NCBI GenBank assembly: GCA_947176475.1
Contig: CAMWQX010000087.1
Coordinates: forward strand, 1-5,735
Source: an uncultured Bacillota bacterium
GTDB taxonomy: Bacteria > Bacillota_I > Bacilli_A > RF39 > UBA660
Direction of reading: 5' to 3'
DNA: 5,735 nucleotides
The position numbers were made by a program, and so were the translations under genes. Below the pieces are notes generated by a model, which saw only the letters and a program-made list of their open reading frames with translations, searched no databases and was not told where the DNA came from. Below are positions 1-5,735 of the stretch, one piece after another. Position 1 is the first letter of the stretch. Each line of letters opens with the position of its first letter.

Positions 1-768
1 TACAAAAAGAAAATAAGTTTTGAAAAATTGGCAAAGAAATATAAAATTACTTTTAATCAAGTAGTAACAAGATTTAATCGCCTTAATCTCGAAATATTTG
101 AGATGATTAATTATCCGAAGAAGGAATATTTTGATTTTGAATTCTTTGAGAAAGCTATTAAAGATCCTTTATTACCTTTTTATGGAAATTTAGATGAGGC
201 TGTTAAGATATTTGATTTGCATTTTGCTAATAACCAAGTTAAGAATATGTCGGCAAAAGAGATAATCGAAGAATTGAAACTAACTTATGATGATGACTCA
301 ATTAATAAGATAATTTATCAGCTTATAATGGCTGTTTGTAGGTATAAAAAGGGTATTAGAAAAGAACACCCTTATACATTTGAAGATGTTAAAGATTATT
401 ATATGCGTCATAAAGAGGAAATGTCAGCAACTCATGAAAAAATTTATTTAACATATTTCAAAAGACATTTAAAGGAATATGCTCATAGAAATAAAGAATG
501 GATTAATAAAATTATATTAAAAGATATTATTAAGGAGAGATATCCGGAATATAATGAAATTGGCGATTTTAATCATGATGAAGTTGTTGAACTTATTAAA
601 CATAGCCACTTTAGTTCTAAAGTTTTAAATTCCCTACTTAATAAGATTGGAGAAACGGAAAGGCTTACTATGAGTGGTCAAGAAGTTAATCACGTTTATC
701 GATTATTAAATAGACTAGATAAAACTGTTGATTTAGGAGATAAACAGAGATTAATGAAGACACAATAA
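1..768 (+). CDS. Unrecognised protein with a probable N-terminal helix-turn-helix, 5'-partial
   Basis: I do not recognise this protein. The frame is open from base 1 (reading YKKKISFEK) through the TTG at 28, which has no SD site before it. That TTG is therefore unlikely to be the real start, and the gene probably begins left of the window. The stop is TAA at 766-768. The first visible residues (ISFEKLAKKYKITFNQVVTRFNRL) have the pattern of a helix-turn-helix: a helix with LAKKY, a turn around KIT, then a recognition-like helix ending in R..RL. The rest is charged, Lys/Glu/Ile-rich and probably all-helical. A second HTH-like stretch may follow (NMSAKEIIEELKL, about residues 73-85 counted from the TTG). 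There is no signal peptide in the visible part, no membrane segment and no recognisable catalytic motif. It is convergent with the glycosyltransferase gene and ends in a strong terminator, so it is a separate transcription unit. A DNA-binding or regulatory role is inference only. Confidence 0.75.
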   Translation, partial: YKKKISFEKLAKKYKITFNQVVTRFNRLNLEIFEMINYPKKEYFDFEFFEKAIKDPLLPFYGNLDEAVKIFDLHFANNQVKNMSAKEIIEELKLTYDDDSINKIIYQLIMAVCRYKKGIRKEHPYTFEDVKDYYMRHKEEMSATHEKIYLTYFKRHLKEYAHRNKEWINKIILKDIIKERYPEYNEIGDFNHDEVVELIKHSHFSSKVLNSLLNKIGETERLTMSGQEVNHVYRLLNRLDKTVDLGDKQRLMKTQ

Positions 769-806
769 AAGAGATATTTAACTAGTAAATATCTCTTTAT
801 TTTTTT
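768..806 (+). terminator. Rho-independent terminator of the 1-768 gene, shared with a convergent gene
   Basis: A perfect 13-bp inverted repeat (AAAGAGATATTTA at 768-780 and its complement at 786-798) encloses a 5-base loop and is followed by A and seven Ts (800-806) on the plus strand. It begins inside the TAA stop of the upstream gene. On the minus strand the hairpin is followed only by a broken TTTTATT run, so it may also stop glycosyltransferase transcription, but less efficiently. The right arm and loop double as the last codons of the glycosyltransferase gene (EIFTS-stop). Confidence 0.85.
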
Positions 807-1848
807 GTAATCGTTCATCGTTTGGACTTATTTCTAATGCTCTATTAATATAGTAAAGGGCTTCATCTTTGATACCAAGATTGTAGTAACTAATTGATAG
901 CAAATCATCGATTGTAGAATCCCAACAAAAAGGTTCATTGATATATATCATAGCATTTTTGAGAATAGTTTTAGCTTTTAGACAGTTTATAATAACTTCT
1001 AAATAATTTTTGTTATCTAATTCTAGCATAGCTAATTCTACATATCCTTCTCTTTGATTAGGACTTTCTTTGATTGCTCTTTGAAGCCAATATTTAGCTT
1101 CATCTTTTCTATTTAAATGGAGATAGTCGCGAGAAATAAAGCGCATTGATGCTGATCTTTCTTCGACCCAAGTGGACGATGGAAGATTGATGTGCTTGAT
1201 AAGAGTATCAATAGATTCTTGCCATTTCCCATAGTACATATATTCCCTGCCTAAATAATGGAGATTGCGATCATTATCGGGATTTTCTTTAACGGATAAT
1301 TCTAGTAATGGTAAATATGAAGAACGCGATTTAGTACGATCAGGATAATGATTTAGAGTAATATTTTCGTTCGTGACTACTACTTCATTGTCTTTGGAGC
1401 ATTTTAATATTTCATGAACGGGATAAATCCATTTATAATTTTTTCGGGAATGAATCTTTTCATAGAGAAAAGTTACAATAGGTTTATCATTATCATCTAT
1501 TGACCAATTATATTTATATCTTAGACGATCAGCATTATTCCAGGTATCCTCTAGTTTTGTGCGCCAACCAGGTAAGAACACCTCATCAAGATCTGTACAA
1601 ACACATATATCGGCATCAAGAGGCACCATATCAAGGCTTTTATTGCGGGCGACATCAAAACGCCAAGGAGTAATTATTTCTTCTGAAACAATTACCCCAC
1701 GACTTCTTAGTTTTTCAACGGTATTGTCTGTTGAACCAGTATCTAAAACATATATTTCATCGGCTTCCATCATTGAGTCTACCCAACGATCGACAAATGA
1801 AGATTCATTTTTAGATATGGCATAGACAACAACTTTATAACGTGACAT
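778..1848 (-). CDS. Family 2 (GT-A) glycosyltransferase with TPR-like C-terminal region, likely acting on the adjacent collagen-like protein
   Basis: This is a predicted cytosolic transferase that moves a sugar from a nucleotide-sugar donor to an acceptor. The GT-A domain spans about residues 1-180: a first beta strand (YKVVVYAISKNES), the GT2 signature DTGSTDNT at 36-43, PWRFDVARN at 61-69, and the metal/nucleotide-binding acidic motif DLDE at 86-89. YPVHE at 142-146 is conserved-looking. About residues 190-350 form helical pairs resembling TPR repeats (for example YYNLGIKDEALYYINRALEI near 321-340), suited to holding a protein acceptor. There is no signal peptide or membrane helix. GT2-TPR enzymes of this kind include the peptide S-glycosyltransferase SunS, and C. 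difficile SgtA sits next to bclA3. The gene starts 10 bases after the collagen-like gene, so its substrate is probably that protein's Thr residues; this is inferred from context. Donor sugar unknown. The ATG at 1848 is preceded by an SD-like GGATAGG with 9-base spacing. Confidence 0.88.
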   Translation of the reverse strand: MSRYKVVVYAISKNESSFVDRWVDSMMEADEIYVLDTGSTDNTVEKLRSRGVIVSEEIITPWRFDVARNKSLDMVPLDADICVCTDLDEVFLPGWRTKLEDTWNNADRLRYKYNWSIDDNDKPIVTFLYEKIHSRKNYKWIYPVHEILKCSKDNEVVVTNENITLNHYPDRTKSRSSYLPLLELSVKENPDNDRNLHYLGREYMYYGKWQESIDTLIKHINLPSSTWVEERSASMRFISRDYLHLNRKDEAKYWLQRAIKESPNQREGYVELAMLELDNKNYLEVIINCLKAKTILKNAMIYINEPFCWDSTIDDLLSISYYNLGIKDEALYYINRALEISPNDERLQKNKEIFTS

Positions 1849-1857
1849 GATTTATAA

Positions 1858-1864
1858 CCTATCC
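1858..1864 (-). promoter_or_regulatory. SD-like site overlapping the upstream stop codon (translational coupling)
   Basis: On the minus strand the sequence GGATAGG lies 9 bases before the glycosyltransferase ATG. It contains the collagen gene's TAG stop (1861-1859). The match to the anti-SD sequence is only moderate (GGA and AGG), so a ribosome terminating on the collagen message is probably needed for efficient initiation. It supports the ATG at 1848 as the start and ties the two proteins' expression together. Confidence 0.55.
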
Positions 1865-2743
1865 GGCTGCTCCAGTAGCTCCGGTAGCACCTGTGGCTCC
1901 TTGAACACCTTGTACGCCCTGAACTCCTTGTACTCCTTGTTCACCTTGAACTCCTTGAGTTCCTTGTGATCCAGTTGTTCCTTGAACTCCTTGTACTCCT
2001 TGTTCACCCTGAACTCCTTGAGTTCCTTGAGATCCAGTTGTTCCTTGTACTCCTTGGATTCCTTGTACTCCTTGAGGTCCTGTTGGTCCTATTGGTCCAG
2101 TTGGCCCAGTGGCTCCGGTTGGTCCTTGGATACCTTGAATTCCTTGGGCACCTGTTGCTCCGGTTGCTCCAGTAGCTCCTGTTGCTCCAGTCGCTCCAGT
2201 TGGTCCAGTTGGTCCTTGTGGTAAGACTAGGTTAAGAACAAAGTTAGGTGTTGTACCAGTTATAGTTGCTGATGCGTTTACACCAGTCGTTACTGTTCCT
2301 ATTGTTAGATTTGGAGAAATTCCGGTTGCTCCAGTGGCTCCGGTAGCACCTGTTGCTCCAGTTGGTCCGGTTGGTCCAGTTGCTCCAGTTGGCCCTTGGA
2401 TTCCTTGGATTCCTTGAGCTCCAGTTGGTCCGACTAATCCCGTTAATCCGGTTGCTCCTGTTGCTCCAGTAGCACCTGTTGCTCCAGTTGGCCCTTGGAT
2501 ACCTTGTGGTCCTTGAGGTCCTGTTTCACCTGTTGGTCCTTGGATTCCTTGAATTCCTTGAGCACCTGTTGGTCCCATTAATCCTTGAATACCTTGGATT
2601 CCTTGAATTCCTTGAGGTCCTGTGGCTCCAGTGGCTCCGGTGGCTCCAGTAGCACCAGTTGGTCCAGTAGCACCTCTTGGTCCAGTTGGACCTTGGATTG
2701 GTTGTGGATGACATTTATCTCCACAATGACAGCAATTATTCAT
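1859..2743 (-). CDS. Collagen-like Gly-X-Y repeat protein with Cys/His-rich N-terminus (BclA-like)
   Basis: This is a predicted surface or filament-forming protein that trimerises as a collagen triple helix. Residues 1-17 are a short head with C4, C5, C7, C11, H6 and H12. Residues 18-141 are about 41 uninterrupted Gly-X-Y triplets, mainly GPT, GAT, GIQ and GPQ. Residues 142-176 are a non-collagenous insert. Residues 177-294 are 39 further triplets ending on Gly at the last residue, with no globular C-terminal domain. The head has no signal peptide, and there is no LPXTG anchor or membrane helix. Ordinary Sec export and sortase attachment are therefore not indicated; release by mother-cell lysis onto a spore, as for BclA, would fit. 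Threonine in Y positions is the known O-glycosylation site type in BclA collagen, and the next gene is a glycosyltransferase. The distal third lacks proline (GVQ, GTT, GSQ, GEQ). The start is set by an extended SD site 7 bases upstream. A phage fibre collagen is an alternative, but no phage genes are visible. Confidence 0.92.
   Translation of the reverse strand: MNNCCHCGDKCHPQPIQGPTGPRGATGPTGATGATGATGATGPQGIQGIQGIQGLMGPTGAQGIQGIQGPTGETGPQGPQGIQGPTGATGATGATGATGLTGLVGPTGAQGIQGIQGPTGATGPTGPTGATGATGATGATGISPNLTIGTVTTGVNASATITGTTPNFVLNLVLPQGPTGPTGATGATGATGATGATGAQGIQGIQGPTGATGPTGPIGPTGPQGVQGIQGVQGTTGSQGTQGVQGEQGVQGVQGTTGSQGTQGVQGEQGVQGVQGVQGVQGATGATGATGAAG
1928..2053 (-). repeat. Two tandem 63-bp repeats inside the collagen-like gene
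   Basis: Bases 1991-2053 and 1928-1990 are tandem copies of a 63-bp unit encoding 21 residues (seven triplets: GVQ GTT GSQ GTQ GVQ GEQ GVQ), at residues 231-251 and 252-272. By eye the copies differ at three bases, all silent. This points to a fairly recent duplication, or homogenisation with selection on the protein. Such units let collagen length vary between strains by slippage or recombination. Confidence 0.85.
2216..2320 (-). other. 35-residue non-collagenous insert in the collagen-like protein
   Basis: Residues 142-176 interrupt the Gly-X-Y pattern with a segment starting ISPNLTIGTV and ending NFVLNLVLPQ, after which the triplets resume. The alternating hydrophobic and Thr/Ser pattern (LTIGTVTTG, SATITGT, FVLNLVLP) suggests a small beta-structured module. 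I recall similar TIGTVTTG...ASATITGT...LNLTLP segments in phage tail fibre and bacterial collagen-like proteins. It probably acts as a hinge or trimerisation nucleus between two rod segments; that role is inferred. Confidence 0.65.
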
Positions 2744-2750
2744 TTAATTA

Positions 2751-2765
2751 ATCACTTTCCTTTCT
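2751..2765 (-). promoter_or_regulatory. Extended Shine-Dalgarno site of the collagen-like gene
   Basis: The minus strand reads AGAAAGGAAAGTGAT, which matches most of the full complement of the 16S rRNA 3' end (AGAAAGGAGGTGAT) but with AAG in place of the central GG. It ends 7 bases before the ATG at 2743. It fixes that start and suggests strong translation. Confidence 0.7.
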
Positions 2766-2769
2766 AGTA

Positions 2770-2796
2770 TAATTTATGTTTATTTTGTCAAAAAGT
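2770..2796 (-). promoter_or_regulatory. Candidate promoter of the collagen-glycosyltransferase unit, sigma-K-like
   Basis: On the minus strand CATAAATTA (2778-2770) fits the sporulation sigma-K -10 pattern CATANNNTA. An AC (2796-2795) lies exactly 16 bases upstream, as the -35 element requires. A competing sigma-A reading uses a perfect TTGACA (2791-2786) with TATACT (2771-2766), but the spacer is only 14 bases, which is poor. The motif is short and the DNA AT-rich, so a chance match is possible. Predicted transcription would start very close to the SD site. Confidence 0.4.
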
Positions 2797-2834
2797 ATCA
2801 ACTTTTGCCTTAATTGGAAATAAAATATATACAT

Positions 2835-2865
2835 AAAAAAGAAAGGGCTTTGAAAGTCCTTTCTT
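2835..2865 (-). terminator. Rho-independent terminator of the vWA/J-domain operon
   Basis: Read on the minus strand, a 12-bp stem (AAGAAAGGACTT and AAGCCCTTTCTT, with one A-C mismatch) has a 3-base loop and runs into a T tract (complement of the A run 2835-2840). It starts 10 bases past the TAA of the J-domain gene and lies upstream of the collagen gene. It therefore separates the two minus-strand operons and implies that the collagen gene has its own promoter. Confidence 0.75.
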
Positions 2866-2875
2866 ATAAGTTTAA

Positions 2876-4828
2876 TTAAACCCCTTCTGCAAAACGATAT
2901 AACTTTTGTAATTGTGGATCATTACCATTCATTAAATCATCATATGCTTCTTGAATTTCAGCTAAGTATTTATATATTTCTAAATTTTTTCTAAACTCAT
3001 CACATTTTTGTTTGAATGATAGAGAAACCATATTTAATGGTACACAAGTACATAGGACAGTCATTATTGTATGAAAGAAATGACTTCCAGATGTGAATTC
3101 TGAACCATTTTTGATTAATAATTGATCTATAAATGCTACTGGACATCCTTCTAATCCACTATAAGCTATAATCCCTATTAATACAAGTGTAGATATGGAC
3201 TTGATATTTTTACTTATCTTTTTATATTTTTTTAGTTTCTTTTCAACATATTCAGGTCCATGATGGATAGATACTTGATTCATTAAAGAACCAATATTCA
3301 ACTCATCATATGCTAAGGATACCTTGCAAATTCGTTCTGTCATTTGAGCCAATATATTTTGAAGTGATTGGCATCTTTCACTGTAATGGAGAATATCTTC
3401 TCTTAGTCTTCTTAATTCTGAACCTAGGAGATTTTGATATTCTTCATGTTCACCAAAAAGAATATAGGCATCATGTAATAACTTGATGACTTCTAATTCT
3501 TCATTAGTTGTATCAACAGCTTCTTTTAAAAGAGCCATCTCCCTATCACCAACTTTAACTTTTTCCGTTTTTTCAAATATGTCGGATAGGACTTTATGTA
3601 AAGCTTCTCTTTTGGTAAATATATCTTTAGCTTTTTCATAATGCTCATTTGCTGTTTTAGAAAAATCTGAGTCTTCACATTCTTTTTTAGTTATTTTAGG
3701 TAATAAATCAATAAACTCGCTAGATATTGCTCGAGATCTTGTTATAGACAATGTAAGATTGTCAGAATCTGGATGTTGCAGAATATTTTTCATAATTTCT
3801 AACATTTTAGATTTATATTCTTCAAAAGGCATGGTTATTTCTTCAACCTTTTTTCTTAAATGTTCCCTTTTTCCAAGCTTATAAGCCACGTCATAGTCGC
3901 CAGAATATGCGTTTAAATCTTTTTGAAGTTTTCCAATTTCATATCCAACGGTTTCAAATAGTTCATCTAATTTAGCTTCTTTTAAGATGTTATATATCTT
4001 TTCTAGTTGAGATATAGCATCAATCATACCTATTTTTAATATATCGTAATACATTTTGAATTCTTCTTCTTTGATGTTTTCACGATATACTTTCTCATAA
4101 AGTCCGATAAATTCACTTCTGATGCTTTCGGCATTTTGAAGGATTTCTCCAGCTTCATTTTGTAATTGCTCACGCATAATTTCAATTTTGGCTTTTCTTT
4201 TGGCATCATCTAATGATTTAGGAATTGATGCAATTACTTCTTTTAAATAGTCAATAACTTGCTCGATTGTATTAATTTCTGATTGTAAACCATATGATTC
4301 GGCTTGGCTAATCAAATCTCTTAAATTTTCGATATAATCTTCGGATATTTCATAGAACTGGTAATATTCAGCTTTATATGTTTCATTATCATAGGCATCA
4401 TTGAATGCGGCAAATAATAATTCATTTTTAGCATCGATTATAATCTTGGCATTATCTAGAGTCTCACTGATAACTTTTTGTAGTGCAACTCTTTCAGCAA
4501 AACGAATCTCTTCTTCATTAAATGCTTCATGCATTTCTTCATAGGAATATTTAGGCATTTCCGATGATTCTTCGGTTTCTTGATATTCTTGTCTATCAAA
4601 TTCCCCATTTTTATATTGAAGATATGTTGCGTCATATTTTGCACGTTTTTCGGCATCACCTAGAACTCCATAGGCTTCATTAACTTCTTTAGCTTTGGCT
4701 TCATTAGCATATTTAGAATCTGGATGATATTTTTTCATTAAGTCTCGATAACTTTTTTTTATTTCGTCTTCGCTACATCCAAATTCCAAATCTAGATCTT
4801 TATAGTAATCTCTCCATTTAGTGTCCAT
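2876..4828 (-). CDS. J-domain (DnaJ-like) co-chaperone with long helical region and C-terminal hydrophobic segments
   Basis: The N-terminal J domain (about residues 7-68) is complete: helix II (DEIKKSYRDLMKKY), the invariant HPD at 35-37 needed to stimulate DnaK ATPase, then helix III (KEVNEAYGVLGDAEKRAKYD). There is no Gly/Phe region and no CXXCXGXG zinc-finger repeat, so it is not classical DnaJ; it is a type III (class C) J protein. Residues about 85-535 are Glu/Lys/Leu-rich and probably long helices or coiled coil, with no family I recognise. Two hydrophobic stretches follow, about 545-559 (STLVLIGIIAYSGL) and 584-604 (FFHTIMTVLCTCVPLNMVSLS), before a charged helical tail of about 45 residues. 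A two-pass or hairpin membrane anchor with the J domain in the cytosol is plausible. The gene overlaps the upstream vWA gene in TAATG, with AGGA 8 bases before its ATG, so the two are co-translated. Client unknown; no dnaK is in the window. Confidence 0.85.
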   Translation of the reverse strand: MDTKWRDYYKDLDLEFGCSEDEIKKSYRDLMKKYHPDSKYANEAKAKEVNEAYGVLGDAEKRAKYDATYLQYKNGEFDRQEYQETEESSEMPKYSYEEMHEAFNEEEIRFAERVALQKVISETLDNAKIIIDAKNELLFAAFNDAYDNETYKAEYYQFYEISEDYIENLRDLISQAESYGLQSEINTIEQVIDYLKEVIASIPKSLDDAKRKAKIEIMREQLQNEAGEILQNAESIRSEFIGLYEKVYRENIKEEEFKMYYDILKIGMIDAISQLEKIYNILKEAKLDELFETVGYEIGKLQKDLNAYSGDYDVAYKLGKREHLRKKVEEITMPFEEYKSKMLEIMKNILQHPDSDNLTLSITRSRAISSEFIDLLPKITKKECEDSDFSKTANEHYEKAKDIFTKREALHKVLSDIFEKTEKVKVGDREMALLKEAVDTTNEELEVIKLLHDAYILFGEHEEYQNLLGSELRRLREDILHYSERCQSLQNILAQMTERICKVSLAYDELNIGSLMNQVSIHHGPEYVEKKLKKYKKISKNIKSISTLVLIGIIAYSGLEGCPVAFIDQLLIKNGSEFTSGSHFFHTIMTVLCTCVPLNMVSLSFKQKCDEFRKNLEIYKYLAEIQEAYDDLMNGNDPQLQKLYRFAEGV

Positions 4829-5697
4829 TATTTAAGTCCTAGTCTCTTTTGATCTTTATTTTCAAGAGCAGCAGTTTTTTTCTTACTAGCATTAGCCCAA
4901 CTATCAGTTAATTTACCATAAGTTCTTAAATCATCTAAAGCTTGAGAAGTCGAGATGAAACTATTATAGAATCCTTCTTGTGATTTATCGATTTCAACAG
5001 AATTTCTTGCTTCGATTCCTAACAAAGCAGAAATTTCATTAGCATTATCGATTGCACCAAATAGTACAAATTCCCAACCATAAAGTTCTTTGCATTCTTT
5101 AACTAGTCTACGTACACTAGCGGCAGTATGTCTTGTACTACATTCAGAACCGAATCCATGGATTTTTCCATCAGTCATGATGTAGAATAGTGTATTCTTT
5201 GGTTTTTCAGTATCTCTTGCTTGAGCATCTCTGACTTTAATAATAGTATCGGCAATTGTATCAAATAGAGCTGTTCCTCCATCGGCTACATAGGATAATG
5301 GTGCTACATTGTGAATATTCGTACGAAATCCTAGTTCTTGAACATCATGATTAAATAAAACAGTAGTAACTCGTGTATTAAATCCTGTAGCTTGTTCTTT
5401 AGATATTAAACTATTATATCCGGCACAAGTTGCACCTTCTAATCCTTCAGTACTTCCACTTATATCAATGGCAAAAATTAAATCAGTTCTTGTCGTTTTC
5501 ATTATTTCTGTTGTTTCATCAATAACAGCAGCTGTATAACTTGCCATTTTATTTGCTATTTGATCTTTACTAGTTGAACTAGTTAGTTTACCTGATTTCA
5601 TAGCAGCTAAAGCACCACCAGTTCTTGCCGTGCTTATTTCATTTTTCTTGGTATAATTTCCATTTTGTGATTTTAAATCTTGTAGTGAAAAATTCAT
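4828..5697 (-). CDS. von Willebrand factor A (vWA) domain protein with intact MIDAS
   Basis: This is a predicted cytosolic metal-dependent protein-binding module. The vWA domain covers about residues 70-260: first strand DLIFAIDISGSTEG with the MIDAS D78-x-S80-x-S82, the threonine loop GGTALFDTI with T142, and the third MIDAS element MTDG with D176. YGWEFVLFGA (206-215) matches a strand typical of the stand-alone bacterial vWA proteins whose metal site begins DRSGSM. The first 70 residues are Ser/Thr/Lys-rich and look disordered; the last 25 or so are Lys/Ala-rich. There is no signal peptide or membrane helix. The ATG at 5697 has a strong SD (AAGGGG, 7-base spacing). The gene is first in the visible operon and overlaps the J-domain gene by one base, so the two products probably act together. 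vWA proteins often pair with AAA+ ATPases or with Ter/TerY stress systems; neither is visible here. Ligand unknown. Confidence 0.9.
   Translation of the reverse strand: MNFSLQDLKSQNGNYTKKNEISTARTGGALAAMKSGKLTSSTSKDQIANKMASYTAAVIDETTEIMKTTRTDLIFAIDISGSTEGLEGATCAGYNSLISKEQATGFNTRVTTVLFNHDVQELGFRTNIHNVAPLSYVADGGTALFDTIADTIIKVRDAQARDTEKPKNTLFYIMTDGKIHGFGSECSTRHTAASVRRLVKECKELYGWEFVLFGAIDNANEISALLGIEARNSVEIDKSQEGFYNSFISTSQALDDLRTYGKLTDSWANASKKKTAALENKDQKRLGLK
4837..4840 (-). promoter_or_regulatory. SD site of the J-domain gene inside the vWA gene
   Basis: AGGA on the minus strand lies within the last codons of the vWA gene, 8 bases before the J-domain ATG. That ATG shares its A with the vWA TAA stop (TAATG). 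This is a standard translational-coupling arrangement and supports the ATG at 4828. Confidence 0.6.
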
Positions 5698-5704
5698 ATA
5701 AAAA

Positions 5705-5713
5705 CCCCTTTTC
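5705..5713 (-). promoter_or_regulatory. Shine-Dalgarno site of the vWA gene
   Basis: The minus strand reads GAAAAGGGG, ending 7 bases before the ATG at 5697. This decides the start of the vWA gene. The remaining 22 bases to the window edge show no convincing promoter, so the promoter, or a further upstream operon gene, lies outside the window. Confidence 0.7.
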
Positions 5714-5735
5714 TTTATTTGATTGGTTATGATAC

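Noticed and set aside
28..30. TTG as the start codon of the first gene
   Set aside because: There is no SD site upstream, the frame is open to base 1, and the residues before it complete an HTH-like helix. The start is most likely outside the window.
1559..1825. 88-residue open frame on the plus strand
   Set aside because: It lies wholly antisense to the conserved GT2 catalytic region and has no recognisable domain.
1966..2224. Two plus-strand open frames rich in Leu or Ser
   Set aside because: They are antisense reads of the low-complexity collagen repeats, where stops are rare; composition explains them.
1859..2743. CRISPR-like or minisatellite non-coding array, suggested by dense short repeats
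   Set aside because: The period is 9 bases and its multiples, and it reads as uninterrupted Gly-X-Y codons. There are no distinct spacers, so it is coding collagen sequence.
1859..2743. Horizontal transfer of the collagen gene, suggested by its higher GC content
   Set aside because: Gly, Ala, Pro and Thr codons raise GC by themselves, so composition is not evidence of transfer here.
2526..2767. Minus-strand 62-residue and plus-strand 60-residue frames
   Set aside because: Both are alternative-frame shadows of the collagen N-terminal repeats.
4456..4659. 67-residue minus-strand frame within the J-domain gene
   Set aside because: It is a frame-shifted shadow of the J gene, has no SD site, and has a Lys/Asn-rich composition typical of AT-rich out-of-frame reads.
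1..5735. Mycoplasma-type genetic code (TGA read as Trp), considered because of AT-richness and no TGA stops
   Set aside because: Trp residues at conserved positions, such as YGWEF in the vWA protein, use TGG, and no gene needs TGA read-through.

Overview
The window is AT-rich, apart from the glycine, alanine and proline codons of the collagen gene. It carries strong Shine-Dalgarno (SD) sites, uses only TAA and TAG stops, and encodes tryptophan with TGG. Together these suggest a low-GC Bacillota (Firmicutes) relative using the standard bacterial code. Nothing in the window fixes the genus. No transposase, integrase, phage structural gene, tRNA, rRNA or CRISPR array was seen.

Layout. (1) Positions 1-768, plus strand: the 3' part of an unrecognised, probably helix-turn-helix-containing protein. 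Its frame is open to the left edge, so the true start lies outside. (2) Positions 768-806: a strong hairpin and T-tract terminator for that gene, which also forms the last codons of the convergent gene. (3) Positions 778-2743, minus strand: a two-gene unit. It encodes a collagen-like Gly-X-Thr protein with a Cys/His-rich N-terminus, then a GT2-type glycosyltransferase with a TPR-like C-terminal half. The genes are 10 bases apart and the collagen stop codon is embedded in the glycosyltransferase's SD-like sequence. (4) Positions 2744-2875: an intergenic gap holding the collagen gene's promoter region, including a sigma-K-like motif, and the terminator of the upstream operon. (5) Positions 2876-5697, minus strand: a second two-gene operon joined by a TAATG overlap. 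It encodes a von Willebrand factor A (vWA) protein with an intact MIDAS metal site, then a 650-residue J-domain protein with a long helical middle and two C-terminal hydrophobic segments.

How they may work together. The collagen and glycosyltransferase pair resembles the C. difficile bclA3-sgtA arrangement, where the neighbouring glycosyltransferase decorates the spore-surface collagen. Here that role is inferred from adjacency, the Thr-rich repeats and translational coupling. The vWA and J-domain pair looks like a dedicated two-component module: a cytosolic metal-dependent binding protein and a probably membrane-anchored DnaK co-chaperone. No function is known to me for this exact pair, and it is the best candidate for something undescribed here.
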